Below the pieces are notes generated by a model that had not been told where the DNA came from, did no database searches, and worked only from the letters and a program-made list of their open reading frames with translations. A stretch of DNA of 64,000 nt from an uncultured bacterium. GTDB taxonomy: Bacteria > Armatimonadota > UBA5829. Location of the stretch: contig CALJES010000011.1 of NCBI GenBank assembly GCA_938074205.1, forward strand, positions 124,001 through 188,000, written 5' to 3'. The position numbers and the translations under genes are program-made. The stretch's first letter is position 1, and the number at the start of each line of letters is the position of its first letter. Positions 35,554 through 43,526 of this stretch are shown here, in pieces.

Positions 35554-36645
35554 CTAAACTTCCCTTCTAGCCTGTGCCGACGCAACACGAGGTCCGCTGA
35601 GCGTGTTGCGAACATTCTCTAGTATCTCTATCGGAGTTGGCACCGACCCGCCAGTTCGGCCGTAGAAGTCCACCTCGCTGATTCCATTGACAGCCAGTCG
35701 GACGTCTTCGACCATTTGCCCAGCACTCATCTCAACCGCCAGGAACCGCGATCCTTGTCTAGCTAGCGCTTCGATTTCTCTTTCGGGGAAAGGATACAGG
35801 CTTATGAGCCTAAGTAGACCTACGGGCAGACCTTCGTCGCGTGCCAAATCTACTACTGTTCGACATATCCTCGCCGTGCTGCCATAGGCAACGAGAACGA
35901 GCTCCGCATCAGCTGTTTGGTAATTCCAGAAACGCACCTCATGTCGGCGTGCTTTCTCGTACTTTGCCTGCAGCCGGTTGTTTAGATCTTCCATTACGGT
36001 GTTGTCGATCCAAAGCGAGTTGATAACATTTCGAGCACGCCCCTTTGCTCCGTTTGTTGCCCACGGTTTCGGATACTCGCGGATTTCAAAATTGCCGTGT
36101 AGGTCAACCGGTTCTAGCATCTGGCCGATTATTGCATCCATGAGCACCATTACAGGGTTGCGGTATCGATCTGCCAGATCAAAAGCCAGCGGCATAAATT
36201 CGTAGCATTCTTGAACGCTCCATGGTGCTATCGTTAGCAACCGATAATCACCGTGGCCTCCGCCCTTCACCGCTTGGAAATAGTCGGCTTGTCCGGGTAG
36301 AGTGTTTCCTAGTCCAGGTCCGCCGCGCTGGACATTTACCACCACGCAAGGCAGCTCACACGCGGCAATATAGGAAAGTCCTTCCATCTTCAGGCTGATA
36401 CCTGGGCTAGAAGAGGACGTCATAGCGCGCTTGCCCGCAGCTGCCGCACCGTACACCATATTGATTGCAGCTACTTCGCTCTCGGCTTGCAAGAAAACCC
36501 GTCCGTGTTGAGGCATAAGTTCAGACATCTTCTCGGGAATTTCGTTTTGTGGTGTTATGGGGTAGCCAAAAAACGCATCGCAGCCCGCCGCAAGGGCACC
36601 GTAGCAGATCGCCACGTTCCCCTTTATAAGTTTCTTGTTCGCCAT
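35554..36645 (-). CDS. 2-oxoacid:ferredoxin oxidoreductase, alpha subunit
   Basis: 363 aa, usual size of VorB/KorA. Opening GNVAICYGALAAGCDAFFGY with PITPQNEIPEKM, then QAESEVAAINMVYGAAAAGKR and TSSSSPGISLKMEG, the pyrimidine-binding and CoA-related regions; LQLISLYPFP-like ending LLRLISLYPFPE. Closest in pattern to 3-methyl-2-oxobutanoate (2-ketoisovalerate) oxidoreductase; other 2-oxoacids are possible. The delta ferredoxin subunit ends 5 bases upstream. Confidence 0.93.
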   Translation of the reverse strand: MANKKLIKGNVAICYGALAAGCDAFFGYPITPQNEIPEKMSELMPQHGRVFLQAESEVAAINMVYGAAAAGKRAMTSSSSPGISLKMEGLSYIAACELPCVVVNVQRGGPGLGNTLPGQADYFQAVKGGGHGDYRLLTIAPWSVQECYEFMPLAFDLADRYRNPVMVLMDAIIGQMLEPVDLHGNFEIREYPKPWATNGAKGRARNVINSLWIDNTVMEDLNNRLQAKYEKARRHEVRFWNYQTADAELVLVAYGSTARICRTVVDLARDEGLPVGLLRLISLYPFPEREIEALARQGSRFLAVEMSAGQMVEDVRLAVNGISEVDFYGRTGGSVPTPIEILENVRNTLSGPRVASAQARREV

Positions 36646-36650
36646 CTATA

Positions 36651-36854
36651 TCATCTCCACACTTCTATAGCCACATCAGGGCAAACCAATGCGCATATTG
36701 CGCATCCCGTACACAGATCGGGCTTGACGAACGCAGAGGGTTGATAGCCCCTGCGGTTGTACCCATTTTCCATTTCTATGCATCCCTTAGGACAGAAATG
36801 GACACACAGCTCGCAACCCTTGCATCGTTCGCGATCGATCTTTATCTCAGCCAA
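36651..36854 (-). CDS. 2x[4Fe-4S] ferredoxin, delta subunit
   Basis: 67 aa with two complete CxxCxxCxxxCP motifs: CKGCELCVHFCPKG and CTGCAICALVCPDV. This is the typical size of a KorD/VorD-type delta subunit that passes electrons between the TPP core and free ferredoxin. It is the first subunit gene of the oxidoreductase set and starts 3 bases after the MraY-like gene. Confidence 0.94.
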   Translation of the reverse strand: MAEIKIDRERCKGCELCVHFCPKGCIEMENGYNRRGYQPSAFVKPDLCTGCAICALVCPDVAIEVWR

Positions 36855-36857
36855 TTC

Positions 36858-37676
36858 TTATCTGACCCCCAAGCGCGCGTCTATCGCATTCAAAATCCTA
36901 TTGTTTTCTATGAGCTTGGTTATGGAGTGTCGTTCGGAATACCAGTGAATGACAACTAGCAACACTATTACGGCTACTTGCGTTGGTAAGGCGAAACTCA
37001 AAGCGGCAGTAAGACCCACCGCGGCGCCCAGACTGTTAGAGCCAGAGTCACCCATCATTGCCTTGCCCCGCGAATCCGCAAGTCCCCAGAGGAGTGTTGT
37101 TAATCCCAATGCTGCTACTAGCCAGCGATCAGGCAATTTATCGAACGCCACACAACATGTTACACCTATCGCGAGTAAAAATACACCTACGGCTCGTCCT
37201 GGGCGCAGGTCAAATATGTTCAGAAAGTTAGCCCACAGAGCAACAAGCAGGGTGAAAGTTATCCATCGAGCGGGGTTGTCATGGTAGACAGTTCTGCCTG
37301 CGACTGCTCCTACAATTGTTCCGCCGAGCGCCTTGACCACGCCGGTCGTTAGTTTGCGCTCGAAAACAAGTTTTCTAAAATGTCCTTTGAATCCCCCTAC
37401 TTCCCTAGTGCCGTACAAGTCGTCGATCAATCCAAGAAAACACATAGCTCCCATAACTGATATATACAGTCGTGCGACTTCGGCACGGATCAATCCGACC
37501 AGCACTCCGATGCTTACTAATGCTGAAGTATCTGCGAAAAGCACCATTCCGTACGAGGCGAAGACTTCTTGTCCCAGAAAGTTCGGTTTGGCAAGCCTTA
37601 ACCTCTTGATTATTCTGGGCAACAATGTATGCAGTGAGCAAGCAAGAACTATTGAAAACGCCGCCAGCAGTTCCAC
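36858..37676 (-). CDS. MraY/WecA-family phospho-glycosyl transferase
   Basis: 272 aa, shorter than MraY (about 320-360). Several transmembrane segments and the family acidic motifs: GLIDDLYG (first Asp pair), NIFDLRPGRA (Asn-x-x-Asp), and MMGDSGSNSLGAAVGL (GDSGS). The HHH-type loop appears as HWYSERHSITKLIENN. It should transfer a phospho-sugar from a UDP donor onto undecaprenyl phosphate, starting a cell-wall or capsule glycan. GTG start with GAGGA 11 bases upstream. In some Gram-positives this gene type sits with GT2, SteB and SteA genes; here those are about 4 kb away. Confidence 0.85.
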   Translation of the reverse strand: MELLAAFSIVLACSLHTLLPRIIKRLRLAKPNFLGQEVFASYGMVLFADTSALVSIGVLVGLIRAEVARLYISVMGAMCFLGLIDDLYGTREVGGFKGHFRKLVFERKLTTGVVKALGGTIVGAVAGRTVYHDNPARWITFTLLVALWANFLNIFDLRPGRAVGVFLLAIGVTCCVAFDKLPDRWLVAALGLTTLLWGLADSRGKAMMGDSGSNSLGAAVGLTAALSFALPTQVAVIVLLVVIHWYSERHSITKLIENNRILNAIDARLGVR

Positions 37677-37689
37677 CGGTGACAGATCC

Positions 37690-38439
37690 TCATTTATCGA
37701 ACAGATCGCGCAGTCGCTTCCGTATACGGTATTCGCGGTACCAGTTCAGAGGGTTCAGTCGTCTCAAGACGCTCTCGCGCCTACGAACACGAACAACCTT
37801 ACCATTCTCGAAATAGCTGCTACTTCTAGAGGGAAACACGTCTCGCTTGACGTACAGGTACGAGTAAGCGCATCCTGAAAGCGCCAATACACCGCAGATG
37901 GGGCTTAAGCGTCCGTATGAAACCAGAACTAGAACTACGTCCAGCATGGCGAGATATTTTAGTTTTAATGGGATGACGAAAAACAACAGTATCTGCTGTT
38001 CGGGATCCCTGAGGGCGAATGCTATAGTTATTCCTGCTAGTGGAAGCCACAGTCCAGCAGTTCCGATGTTGACTCCGGACAACTTTGATGCAGCCCAAAG
38101 CCCTAGAGCCGAAACGGCGCTCAAAGAGGTGAAATAGGCTGCGAACCGTCTGGAACCCCATCCGCGTTCCAAACTCCCGCCAGCGATCCACAGCCAGTAG
38201 CAAGCGAACAGTATAGATACTATGTCCTCAGATCCTGCCCAGAATGGGTGGGTAATGAGAGTCCAGATGCGCGCTGTCAGATTTGTTGGTTCAAACGCGA
38301 AGAAACGCTCTGCTGAACGCAGGTCTACAAATACGGCCGCCAGGAAAGTCAGTGCGTTCGAGACAATAATGGACTTAACTAGAGGGATCCTGTCTCTGAC
38401 AAACCATTCTAGGTATGAGTTTGATGAGTAGTAGCGCAT
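37690..38439 (-). CDS. Rhomboid-like membrane protein, probably catalytically inactive
   Basis: 249 aa with about six transmembrane segments and a basic C-terminal tail of about 65 residues. The layout is rhomboid/Der1-like (LITHPFWAGSEDIVSILFACYWLW, then NIGTAGLWLPLAG, then AMLDVVLVLVSYGR). The GxSG catalytic motif is replaced: GTAG has Ala for the catalytic Ser, and no His is present in the last segment where the catalytic His is expected. It may therefore be a pseudoprotease of the rhomboid superfamily. It ends 13 bases before the MraY-like gene on the same strand, so it may work with that transferase. Confidence 0.78.
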   Translation of the reverse strand: MRYYSSNSYLEWFVRDRIPLVKSIIVSNALTFLAAVFVDLRSAERFFAFEPTNLTARIWTLITHPFWAGSEDIVSILFACYWLWIAGGSLERGWGSRRFAAYFTSLSAVSALGLWAASKLSGVNIGTAGLWLPLAGITIAFALRDPEQQILLFFVIPLKLKYLAMLDVVLVLVSYGRLSPICGVLALSGCAYSYLYVKRDVFPSRSSSYFENGKVVRVRRRESVLRRLNPLNWYREYRIRKRLRDLFDK

Positions 38440-38455
38440 AGCAGTGGTGCCTACC

Positions 38456-39361
38456 CTAGTCTGTGTCTGTGCCTCGAATTATGGTATCCATTCGCAGCGA
38501 TAGGTCGCGGAGATACTCTTCGCCTCCACCCCGCAGCTCAGCCGTGAGATAGCCCGTGTAACCAATCTCGCGCAGGGCTTTGAGAACTTCTCGCCAGTTA
38601 ACATCTCCCTCGCGTAAATGGACAAACTGCCTGGGGCCTTTTTTGAAGTCTTTCAAATGCACTTTCTTTATACGTTTACCCAGGGTTCTGATCCAGTCCT
38701 CAGGCCAACCAAACGCAAGCACGTTTCCAACATCAAAGTAAGCTTGCACCCAAGGACTTTTTATCTCATCTATATAGCGAGCAAATTCCAAAGGCGACAG
38801 CAAGAAGTTGTTCCAGACATTTTCTACCAGGATTCGCACTCTAAGCTCTTCAGCTTGCTTTGCAAGCTGCTTCAAATATCGCTGTGAGCGTTCGTAGGCC
38901 TCCACATAACGCACGTGTTCGTTTACAACGGCTGGTACCAGTAAAACGCCATCTGCACCGACTTCCTTTGCAAACTTGAGAGCATTTCTCACTTCATCTG
39001 CGCCTTTTTCTGCCGTCGACTTATCCGGACTTGACAACGGCGCGTGCCAGCCTCCGTACATAACCGAGTGCAACACGATACCCGTTTTCTGAGCGACTTC
39101 ACGCATCCGTCTGGCTAACGCAAGGTCGTCTGCAGGTCTAACCTCTAGCCCATGAAAACCCAAGTTTCGCGCCAGCGCGAATCGTTCTTCCAAAGTCGGG
39201 CGCTCAGGTAGCATATCTAGGATTATGGCTTTCTTGAGAGTTGCTGGGCCGTCGACGTCTTCGGACCGACGAGTGGACGCTTCAGCAATTGAACGATCAG
39301 TCAGTGCCGGTGCAGCTGCCATCATTCCGATCGCCGTCTTGAGAAATTCTCGTCTGTCCAT
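38456..39361 (-). CDS. Sugar phosphate isomerase/epimerase (Xyl-isomerase-like), Tat-exported
   Basis: 301 aa from the ATG at 39361, which has AGGGA 8 bases upstream. A longer frame beginning at 39415 would overlap the next gene. The N-terminus MDRREFLKTAIGMMAAAP is a Tat-like signal. The TIM-barrel AP_endonuc_2 domain shows GFHGLEVRPADD, ILVENVWNNF, and the metal site AYFDVGNVLAF with VHLKDFKKG and TAELRG. It probably isomerises or epimerises a sugar or inositol in the periplasm or cell wall. It follows the Tat-exported Gfo/Idh gene by 35 bases, and the pair may act on one sugar in series. Confidence 0.88.
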   Translation of the reverse strand: MDRREFLKTAIGMMAAAPALTDRSIAEASTRRSEDVDGPATLKKAIILDMLPERPTLEERFALARNLGFHGLEVRPADDLALARRMREVAQKTGIVLHSVMYGGWHAPLSSPDKSTAEKGADEVRNALKFAKEVGADGVLLVPAVVNEHVRYVEAYERSQRYLKQLAKQAEELRVRILVENVWNNFLLSPLEFARYIDEIKSPWVQAYFDVGNVLAFGWPEDWIRTLGKRIKKVHLKDFKKGPRQFVHLREGDVNWREVLKALREIGYTGYLTAELRGGGEEYLRDLSLRMDTIIRGTDTD

Positions 39362-39396
39362 AAGTAATATTCCCTGTCGCTTGTTCTGTTCGGCAG

Positions 39397-40737
39397 CTAT
39401 ACAGGCAACCGCCAAGGCTTTCGGTAGTTAGGGTAGCACATACGCTCGGCATCTCGATCGCCTATTACCCTGTGGTTATTCGGATCCCAACGGATTTTAC
39501 GACCCGTGCGAAGTGCTATGTGTCCGAGGGTCAGTGTAACCGCGAGCGGAACATGGTATTCAAAAGAGCACGAGGGCTGAATTCTAGACTTAATCGCATC
39601 CAAGAATTCTCGCTCGTGGCCTGGAGAGGGTGGTATGCTGGGATCAGGTTCCTTGGCATTTGCCAGACGCTCATCTTCAGGGAAGATCTGCCGCGATCCG
39701 TAATCTCCGCACAAGGTACCGCAGTTCCCGTGGAACATCACACTCAGTCTTCGCCCTCTGTTTGGAGGTGCGCCGTATCCGTAGTTGAAACTATTGCAAG
39801 CGCTGTGAATCCAACTCATTACGAATGTGGGGTACTCCCACAAAACTTCCAAAACGTCAGGGATATCTCCCATATCATCAGCTATGAACCTTCCACCCGA
39901 AGCGGAGATAGCAATCGGTTCACCTGGGTCCATCGCCCAATAGGCCAGATCGACTATGTGCGGTCCTAGCTCATTAAGCCAGCTTCCCACGTAGTCTTTG
40001 AAATACCGGTGATTGCCGTTTACGAACTTGGCCATGTTGAACGGAGTCTCCGGCGCCGGACCAAGCCACATATTCCAATCTAGTCCCGGGGGAGGCGGTG
40101 TATCTGCCGGCTTTCCGATTCCACCAGGATATTCGTTCAACGTGCAGATTACATGGACCAATGGGATCTTGCCAAGCATGCCGGAACGGACAATCTCCAC
40201 GCATCTCCTGAAATTGTCGCCGGCGTGTATCTGTGTTCCAACCTGTGTTATGCGCTTGTGCTCGCGAGCTGCTTTCAGCATAGCGTAGGCTTCCGCTGGC
40301 ACCAAGCAAATAGGCTTTTCGCAATAAACATCCTTGCCTGCCTGGCACGCATATATAGACATCAAGGGATGCCAATGCGGCGGTGTGGATATTACTACGG
40401 CATCAATATCCTTCTGTTCTAGCAGTTCTCGGAAATCTTTGTATGCTCTAGCCTTGCCGCCAGTGCGAGCAACTGCTTGCTCTAGGTGCTTGTCGTAGAC
40501 GTCGCATACGGCTCCGATATCAACGTCTTTGTGTTGACCAAACCAGCCTATATGACTCTGACCCCTGCCGCCGCAGCCAATTATGCCGAGCACGATCTTT
40601 TCGTTTGCTGATACAGATTTGCGTTGTTCCTCCTGAGCGTGCAAAGAGGAACCAACACCCAATCCAACAGCGGCCACGGCGACACCCGAGGTTTTTAGAA
40701 ATTCGCGTCGTGTAAGGTCACCTTTACCAGAAGACAT
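39397..40737 (-). CDS. Gfo/Idh/MocA-family oxidoreductase, Tat-exported
   Basis: 446 aa. An N-terminal Tat signal (LTRREFLKTSGVAVAAVG) precedes a Rossmann domain (VLGIIGCGGRGQSHIGWF), CEKPICL with the family Lys, and a C-terminal domain with GSWLNELGPHIVDLAYWAMD (His likely catalytic). Proteins of this type often act on sugars exported with bound NAD(P), as in glucose-fructose oxidoreductase. ATG start; the next gene (an isomerase) continues on the same strand, so the two are likely co-transcribed. Confidence 0.9.
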   Translation of the reverse strand: MSSGKGDLTRREFLKTSGVAVAAVGLGVGSSLHAQEEQRKSVSANEKIVLGIIGCGGRGQSHIGWFGQHKDVDIGAVCDVYDKHLEQAVARTGGKARAYKDFRELLEQKDIDAVVISTPPHWHPLMSIYACQAGKDVYCEKPICLVPAEAYAMLKAAREHKRITQVGTQIHAGDNFRRCVEIVRSGMLGKIPLVHVICTLNEYPGGIGKPADTPPPPGLDWNMWLGPAPETPFNMAKFVNGNHRYFKDYVGSWLNELGPHIVDLAYWAMDPGEPIAISASGGRFIADDMGDIPDVLEVLWEYPTFVMSWIHSACNSFNYGYGAPPNRGRRLSVMFHGNCGTLCGDYGSRQIFPEDERLANAKEPDPSIPPSPGHEREFLDAIKSRIQPSCSFEYHVPLAVTLTLGHIALRTGRKIRWDPNNHRVIGDRDAERMCYPNYRKPWRLPV

Positions 40738-40792
40738 TGTTATCCCTCGTTACATTATCAGTGCGCCTAACATGTAACTCTTCCCGCAAGAT

Positions 40793-41470
40793 TCAGAACT
40801 CCTTCCCGGGCCTGCGCCATACAACTTTTAGAATGTCCACAAACTGCCGAAAGCGATGTACGAAGCCTCGCCAATCGCGTCCTGTATATCGGTGCGTGAG
40901 CGGTAGCTCTATTTCTACCAATCTATAGCCTCTCCTGAGGGCGTCAATGGTAAGGGCGGTTTCCACCCCAAAACCCTCAGCGAAGCCCCCTATCTCTTCC
41001 AATACCCTTCTGCGGATGGCTCGCTGGCCTGAGAGTGGGGCACTTACATTTGCTCCGCCATATTTTTTGACCGCCCATTTCGAAAGCTTCAAAACACATC
41101 CAAAGCCGCCTCGATGCCCTGTCGGCGTCTTCATTACCGCGATTGACATATCAGCTTCGCCGCGGAGAATTGGTTCAAGCAAACGAGAGGCTTCACCTGC
41201 AGATGAACCTAGGTCGGCGTCCAGAATCAAGATAATGTCAGCTTTCGTTTCGGCTAGACCTGCGTTTAGGGCAGCGCCTTTTCCCCTATTGCGACCTAGA
41301 CGTATTACTCGTGCACCTGCCTCTTCTGCTCTATTAGCAGTTTCATCTTTCGATCCGTCATCTATGACGAGGATGTCACTGACGCCGGGAATGCCCGATG
41401 CAGCTCTAACTGTATCCGCTATCAAATCTTCCTCGTTGTATGCCGGGATCAAAACCACGGTCTGCGTCAA
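40793..41470 (-). CDS. Family 2 glycosyltransferase (SteB-linked)
   Basis: 225 aa GT2 enzyme. GT-A fold with VVLIPAYNEEDLI, DILVIDDGSKDET, the DXD-like ILILDADLG and the SGQRAIRRRVLEEIGGF/GFGVETALTIDAL region near the acceptor site. No transmembrane segment. Its small size and pattern resemble UDP-glucose or dolichol-phosphate-type transferases. TTG start, one base after the SteB stop, with GGAGGG 8 bases upstream; it ends the recN-steA-steB run. Donor and acceptor unknown, but a polyprenyl-phosphate acceptor is likely (inference from fold and context). Confidence 0.9.
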   Translation of the reverse strand: MTQTVVLIPAYNEEDLIADTVRAASGIPGVSDILVIDDGSKDETANRAEEAGARVIRLGRNRGKGAALNAGLAETKADIILILDADLGSSAGEASRLLEPILRGEADMSIAVMKTPTGHRGGFGCVLKLSKWAVKKYGGANVSAPLSGQRAIRRRVLEEIGGFAEGFGVETALTIDALRRGYRLVEIELPLTHRYTGRDWRGFVHRFRQFVDILKVVWRRPGKEF

Positions 41471-41471
41471 G

Positions 41472-42365
41472 CTATGTGCCCTCCAATGTTTGAGGGATCA
41501 ATCGGTCAGCGGTGGGTTTAATGCCAAAGTTGGCTTTTTCTCCGTTCAGGGCATATACCAAGGCTGCCTGGCCTATTGCGGAGTCCGCGTTATCTACAGT
41601 AGCAATACCCGCTTTATGCCATATTGGCACGTAGGAGCTTGCTGCACTTGAACTTTCGCAGCCGACGACGGTCGTCCCCAATCCGGTCAATGCAGAGATA
41701 AGCCGAGAATCCACTTCGTCCGCCGTGTTAGCAGATTCAGAGGTTGAGCCTCCTACCAGCACGGCCAAACGCACGCGCCTGTCCTTATCGTAGCTGCCAT
41801 CAAACCGTGCAACCCCAAGGCTCTCAAGCTTTTCCAACAAATTGCTGTGCGTTCCCGCCGTTACTGTGCCTGCTAAGATCTCGCACATTTTCTGCAGGGG
41901 TTTCTGACTGCCACCATCAGCAGTTACGCCGCACTCGGAAAGTATTGAAGCAATCTTTCTTTCGTCTTCGTAAGGAAATGTTCGGTTCAAAGTAGTAATG
42001 CTAGCTACCCGTGCACCGGCGACTTCCAAAGCCTGCTTTACGGAACCTGTCAGGTCATCATAATCGCCAGTTTGGATGATAGCCACGTTACGCCACTCGA
42101 GTTTGCCTCTGACCACTATTGGCAGAATCGCTTTACAAAACTCCTCGCTTGCTCTTGCCAGTGCTTCATATTTCGCCGCGCCTTCAGTTGCCTTCTCGAT
42201 TTCCCTTCTAAGGATTCGCATCGAGTTCTCATACCGCAGAATGGTTCGCCTTTCTAATTCTGAAGGGGGTGAGGACTTCGCAAATGTCGTTCCAAAAACT
42301 ACACCGACGGCGAGGGCGAAAAAGACTGCGGCAAGGCTGTAGACGTGGTACCTGATGTCTATCAT
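41472..42365 (-). CDS. steB: SteB/MctB-like protein (DUF3186)
   Basis: 297 aa from the ATG at 42365, with GGAGAAAG upstream. The N-terminal MIDIRYHVYSLAAVFFALAV is the family hallmark: a single transmembrane segment (residues 8-28) and then a coiled coil (about 35-75), with the rest outside the membrane. Called copper transporter in databases after MctB, but the actinobacterial homologue SteB acts with SteA in the cytokinetic ring (established for Corynebacterium). It starts one base after steA and is followed one base later by the GT2 gene. Confidence 0.87.
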   Translation of the reverse strand: MIDIRYHVYSLAAVFFALAVGVVFGTTFAKSSPPSELERRTILRYENSMRILRREIEKATEGAAKYEALARASEEFCKAILPIVVRGKLEWRNVAIIQTGDYDDLTGSVKQALEVAGARVASITTLNRTFPYEDERKIASILSECGVTADGGSQKPLQKMCEILAGTVTAGTHSNLLEKLESLGVARFDGSYDKDRRVRLAVLVGGSTSESANTADEVDSRLISALTGLGTTVVGCESSSAASSYVPIWHKAGIATVDNADSAIGQAALVYALNGEKANFGIKPTADRLIPQTLEGT

Positions 42366-42366
42366 T

Positions 42367-43524
42367 TTACTTTCTCCATTCCCACGGACGCAGGCGTGTA
42401 TAGATCTCCCAAAACTGGGCTCGATAATCCTGGAGCATAGAATGTATCCTCTCCTGAGCGGTCGGCGACAGTGCGGCAACCGTGAAAATGACTACCAGTG
42501 CTGCAAGAGCTAGCACGCCGACGTATTTTAGGCTAGGCTGCGGACGATACAGCTTACTGACGCCCTTTGCATCAACCAGCCGATTACCCACCCTCAGCCG
42601 AACTAAAAACGTACTCGACATTCCCTTCCTGCCTTTGTCCAGGAAATCAATCAAATGAGAGTGAGTACCCACAGCCACAATTAGCTCAGCTCCTTTTTCA
42701 TAAGCGAGCAGCAAAGCCAGGTCTTCGCTCGTTCCCGGAATCGGGCAGACCTGCGCCTGAAGGCCGAGCTGGTTAAGTCGCGCCAGCCCGGGCGCTTCAC
42801 CGTTTGTGTACGCATGAACTATCAGCTCGGCTCCGCAACGAAGTGTATCATCAGTCACGCTGTCCATGTCGCCGACAATAATGTCGGGTTTGAATCCCAT
42901 CTCGACAAGAGCATCTGCGCCGCCGTCAACACCGATTAGGATGGGTTTCACTTCTCGAATGTAACCGCGAATCATCGCCAGATCTTCTTTGTAACCTTCC
43001 CCGCGGACTACCACGAGTGCGTGGCGGTTGTTTATTTGCGTGCGAATGTCTGGTAGATTGGCCGGATCAAGCAGAAGGGATTTTTCCTGTCTAACGTACG
43101 AAAGCGTATTCTCCGCAAACTCTGCGAGTATACGCTCAAGATTGCTGCGTGCTTGTTCGATGCACTGCTCTATCTGATTCTTTGTCAATACAGTGCCAGT
43201 TGTTACCAACTCTCCGTTTTTCAGAATCCGACCGTCTTCGATCTCCACACGATCGCCTTCGCGAAGCTTCGCAAATACTGATTCGCCTACATCATCTACT
43301 ATCGGGATATTACCTTTAAGTAGCACGCTCGGGCCAAGGTTCGGATACCTGCCCGAACAGGACTGGGACGCATTGACAACTGCTGCCGGCCCGGCTTCCA
43401 CGAGCATTTCCGCCGCGGTCGAGTCGATATCTTGGTGGTCGATTACGGCAATATCGCCAGGCTTCAATCGCTTAACCAGGTTCTTCGTTCTCTTGTCAAG
43501 TCGCACAATGCCGCTGACGCGCAA
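42367..43524 (-). CDS. steA: Cytokinetic ring protein SteA
   Basis: 385 aa. N-terminal SAF-like region (VRLDKRTKNLVKRLKPGDIAVIDH), a Gly/Asp-rich middle (SQSCSGRYPNLGP), and a thiamin-pyrophosphokinase-like catalytic domain (about 165-300) with IGVDGGADALVEMGFKP and IVGDMDSV. A single transmembrane segment near residues 325-345 (YVGVLALAALVVIFTVAAL) is followed by a short C-terminal tail. In Corynebacterium SteA and SteB stabilise the division ring and affect cell separation. Here it lies 2 bases after recN, and the steA-steB-GT2 genes form one tight run. Confidence 0.9.
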   Translation of the reverse strand: MRVSGIVRLDKRTKNLVKRLKPGDIAVIDHQDIDSTAAEMLVEAGPAAVVNASQSCSGRYPNLGPSVLLKGNIPIVDDVGESVFAKLREGDRVEIEDGRILKNGELVTTGTVLTKNQIEQCIEQARSNLERILAEFAENTLSYVRQEKSLLLDPANLPDIRTQINNRHALVVVRGEGYKEDLAMIRGYIREVKPILIGVDGGADALVEMGFKPDIIVGDMDSVTDDTLRCGAELIVHAYTNGEAPGLARLNQLGLQAQVCPIPGTSEDLALLLAYEKGAELIVAVGTHSHLIDFLDKGRKGMSSTFLVRLRVGNRLVDAKGVSKLYRPQPSLKYVGVLALAALVVIFTVAALSPTAQERIHSMLQDYRAQFWEIYTRLRPWEWRK

Positions 43525-43526
43525 GC

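Noticed and set aside
39362-39415. N-terminal extension of the Tat-exported isomerase
   Set aside because: Overlaps the 3' end of the Gfo/Idh gene; the ATG at 39361 has a ribosome site and a Tat motif.
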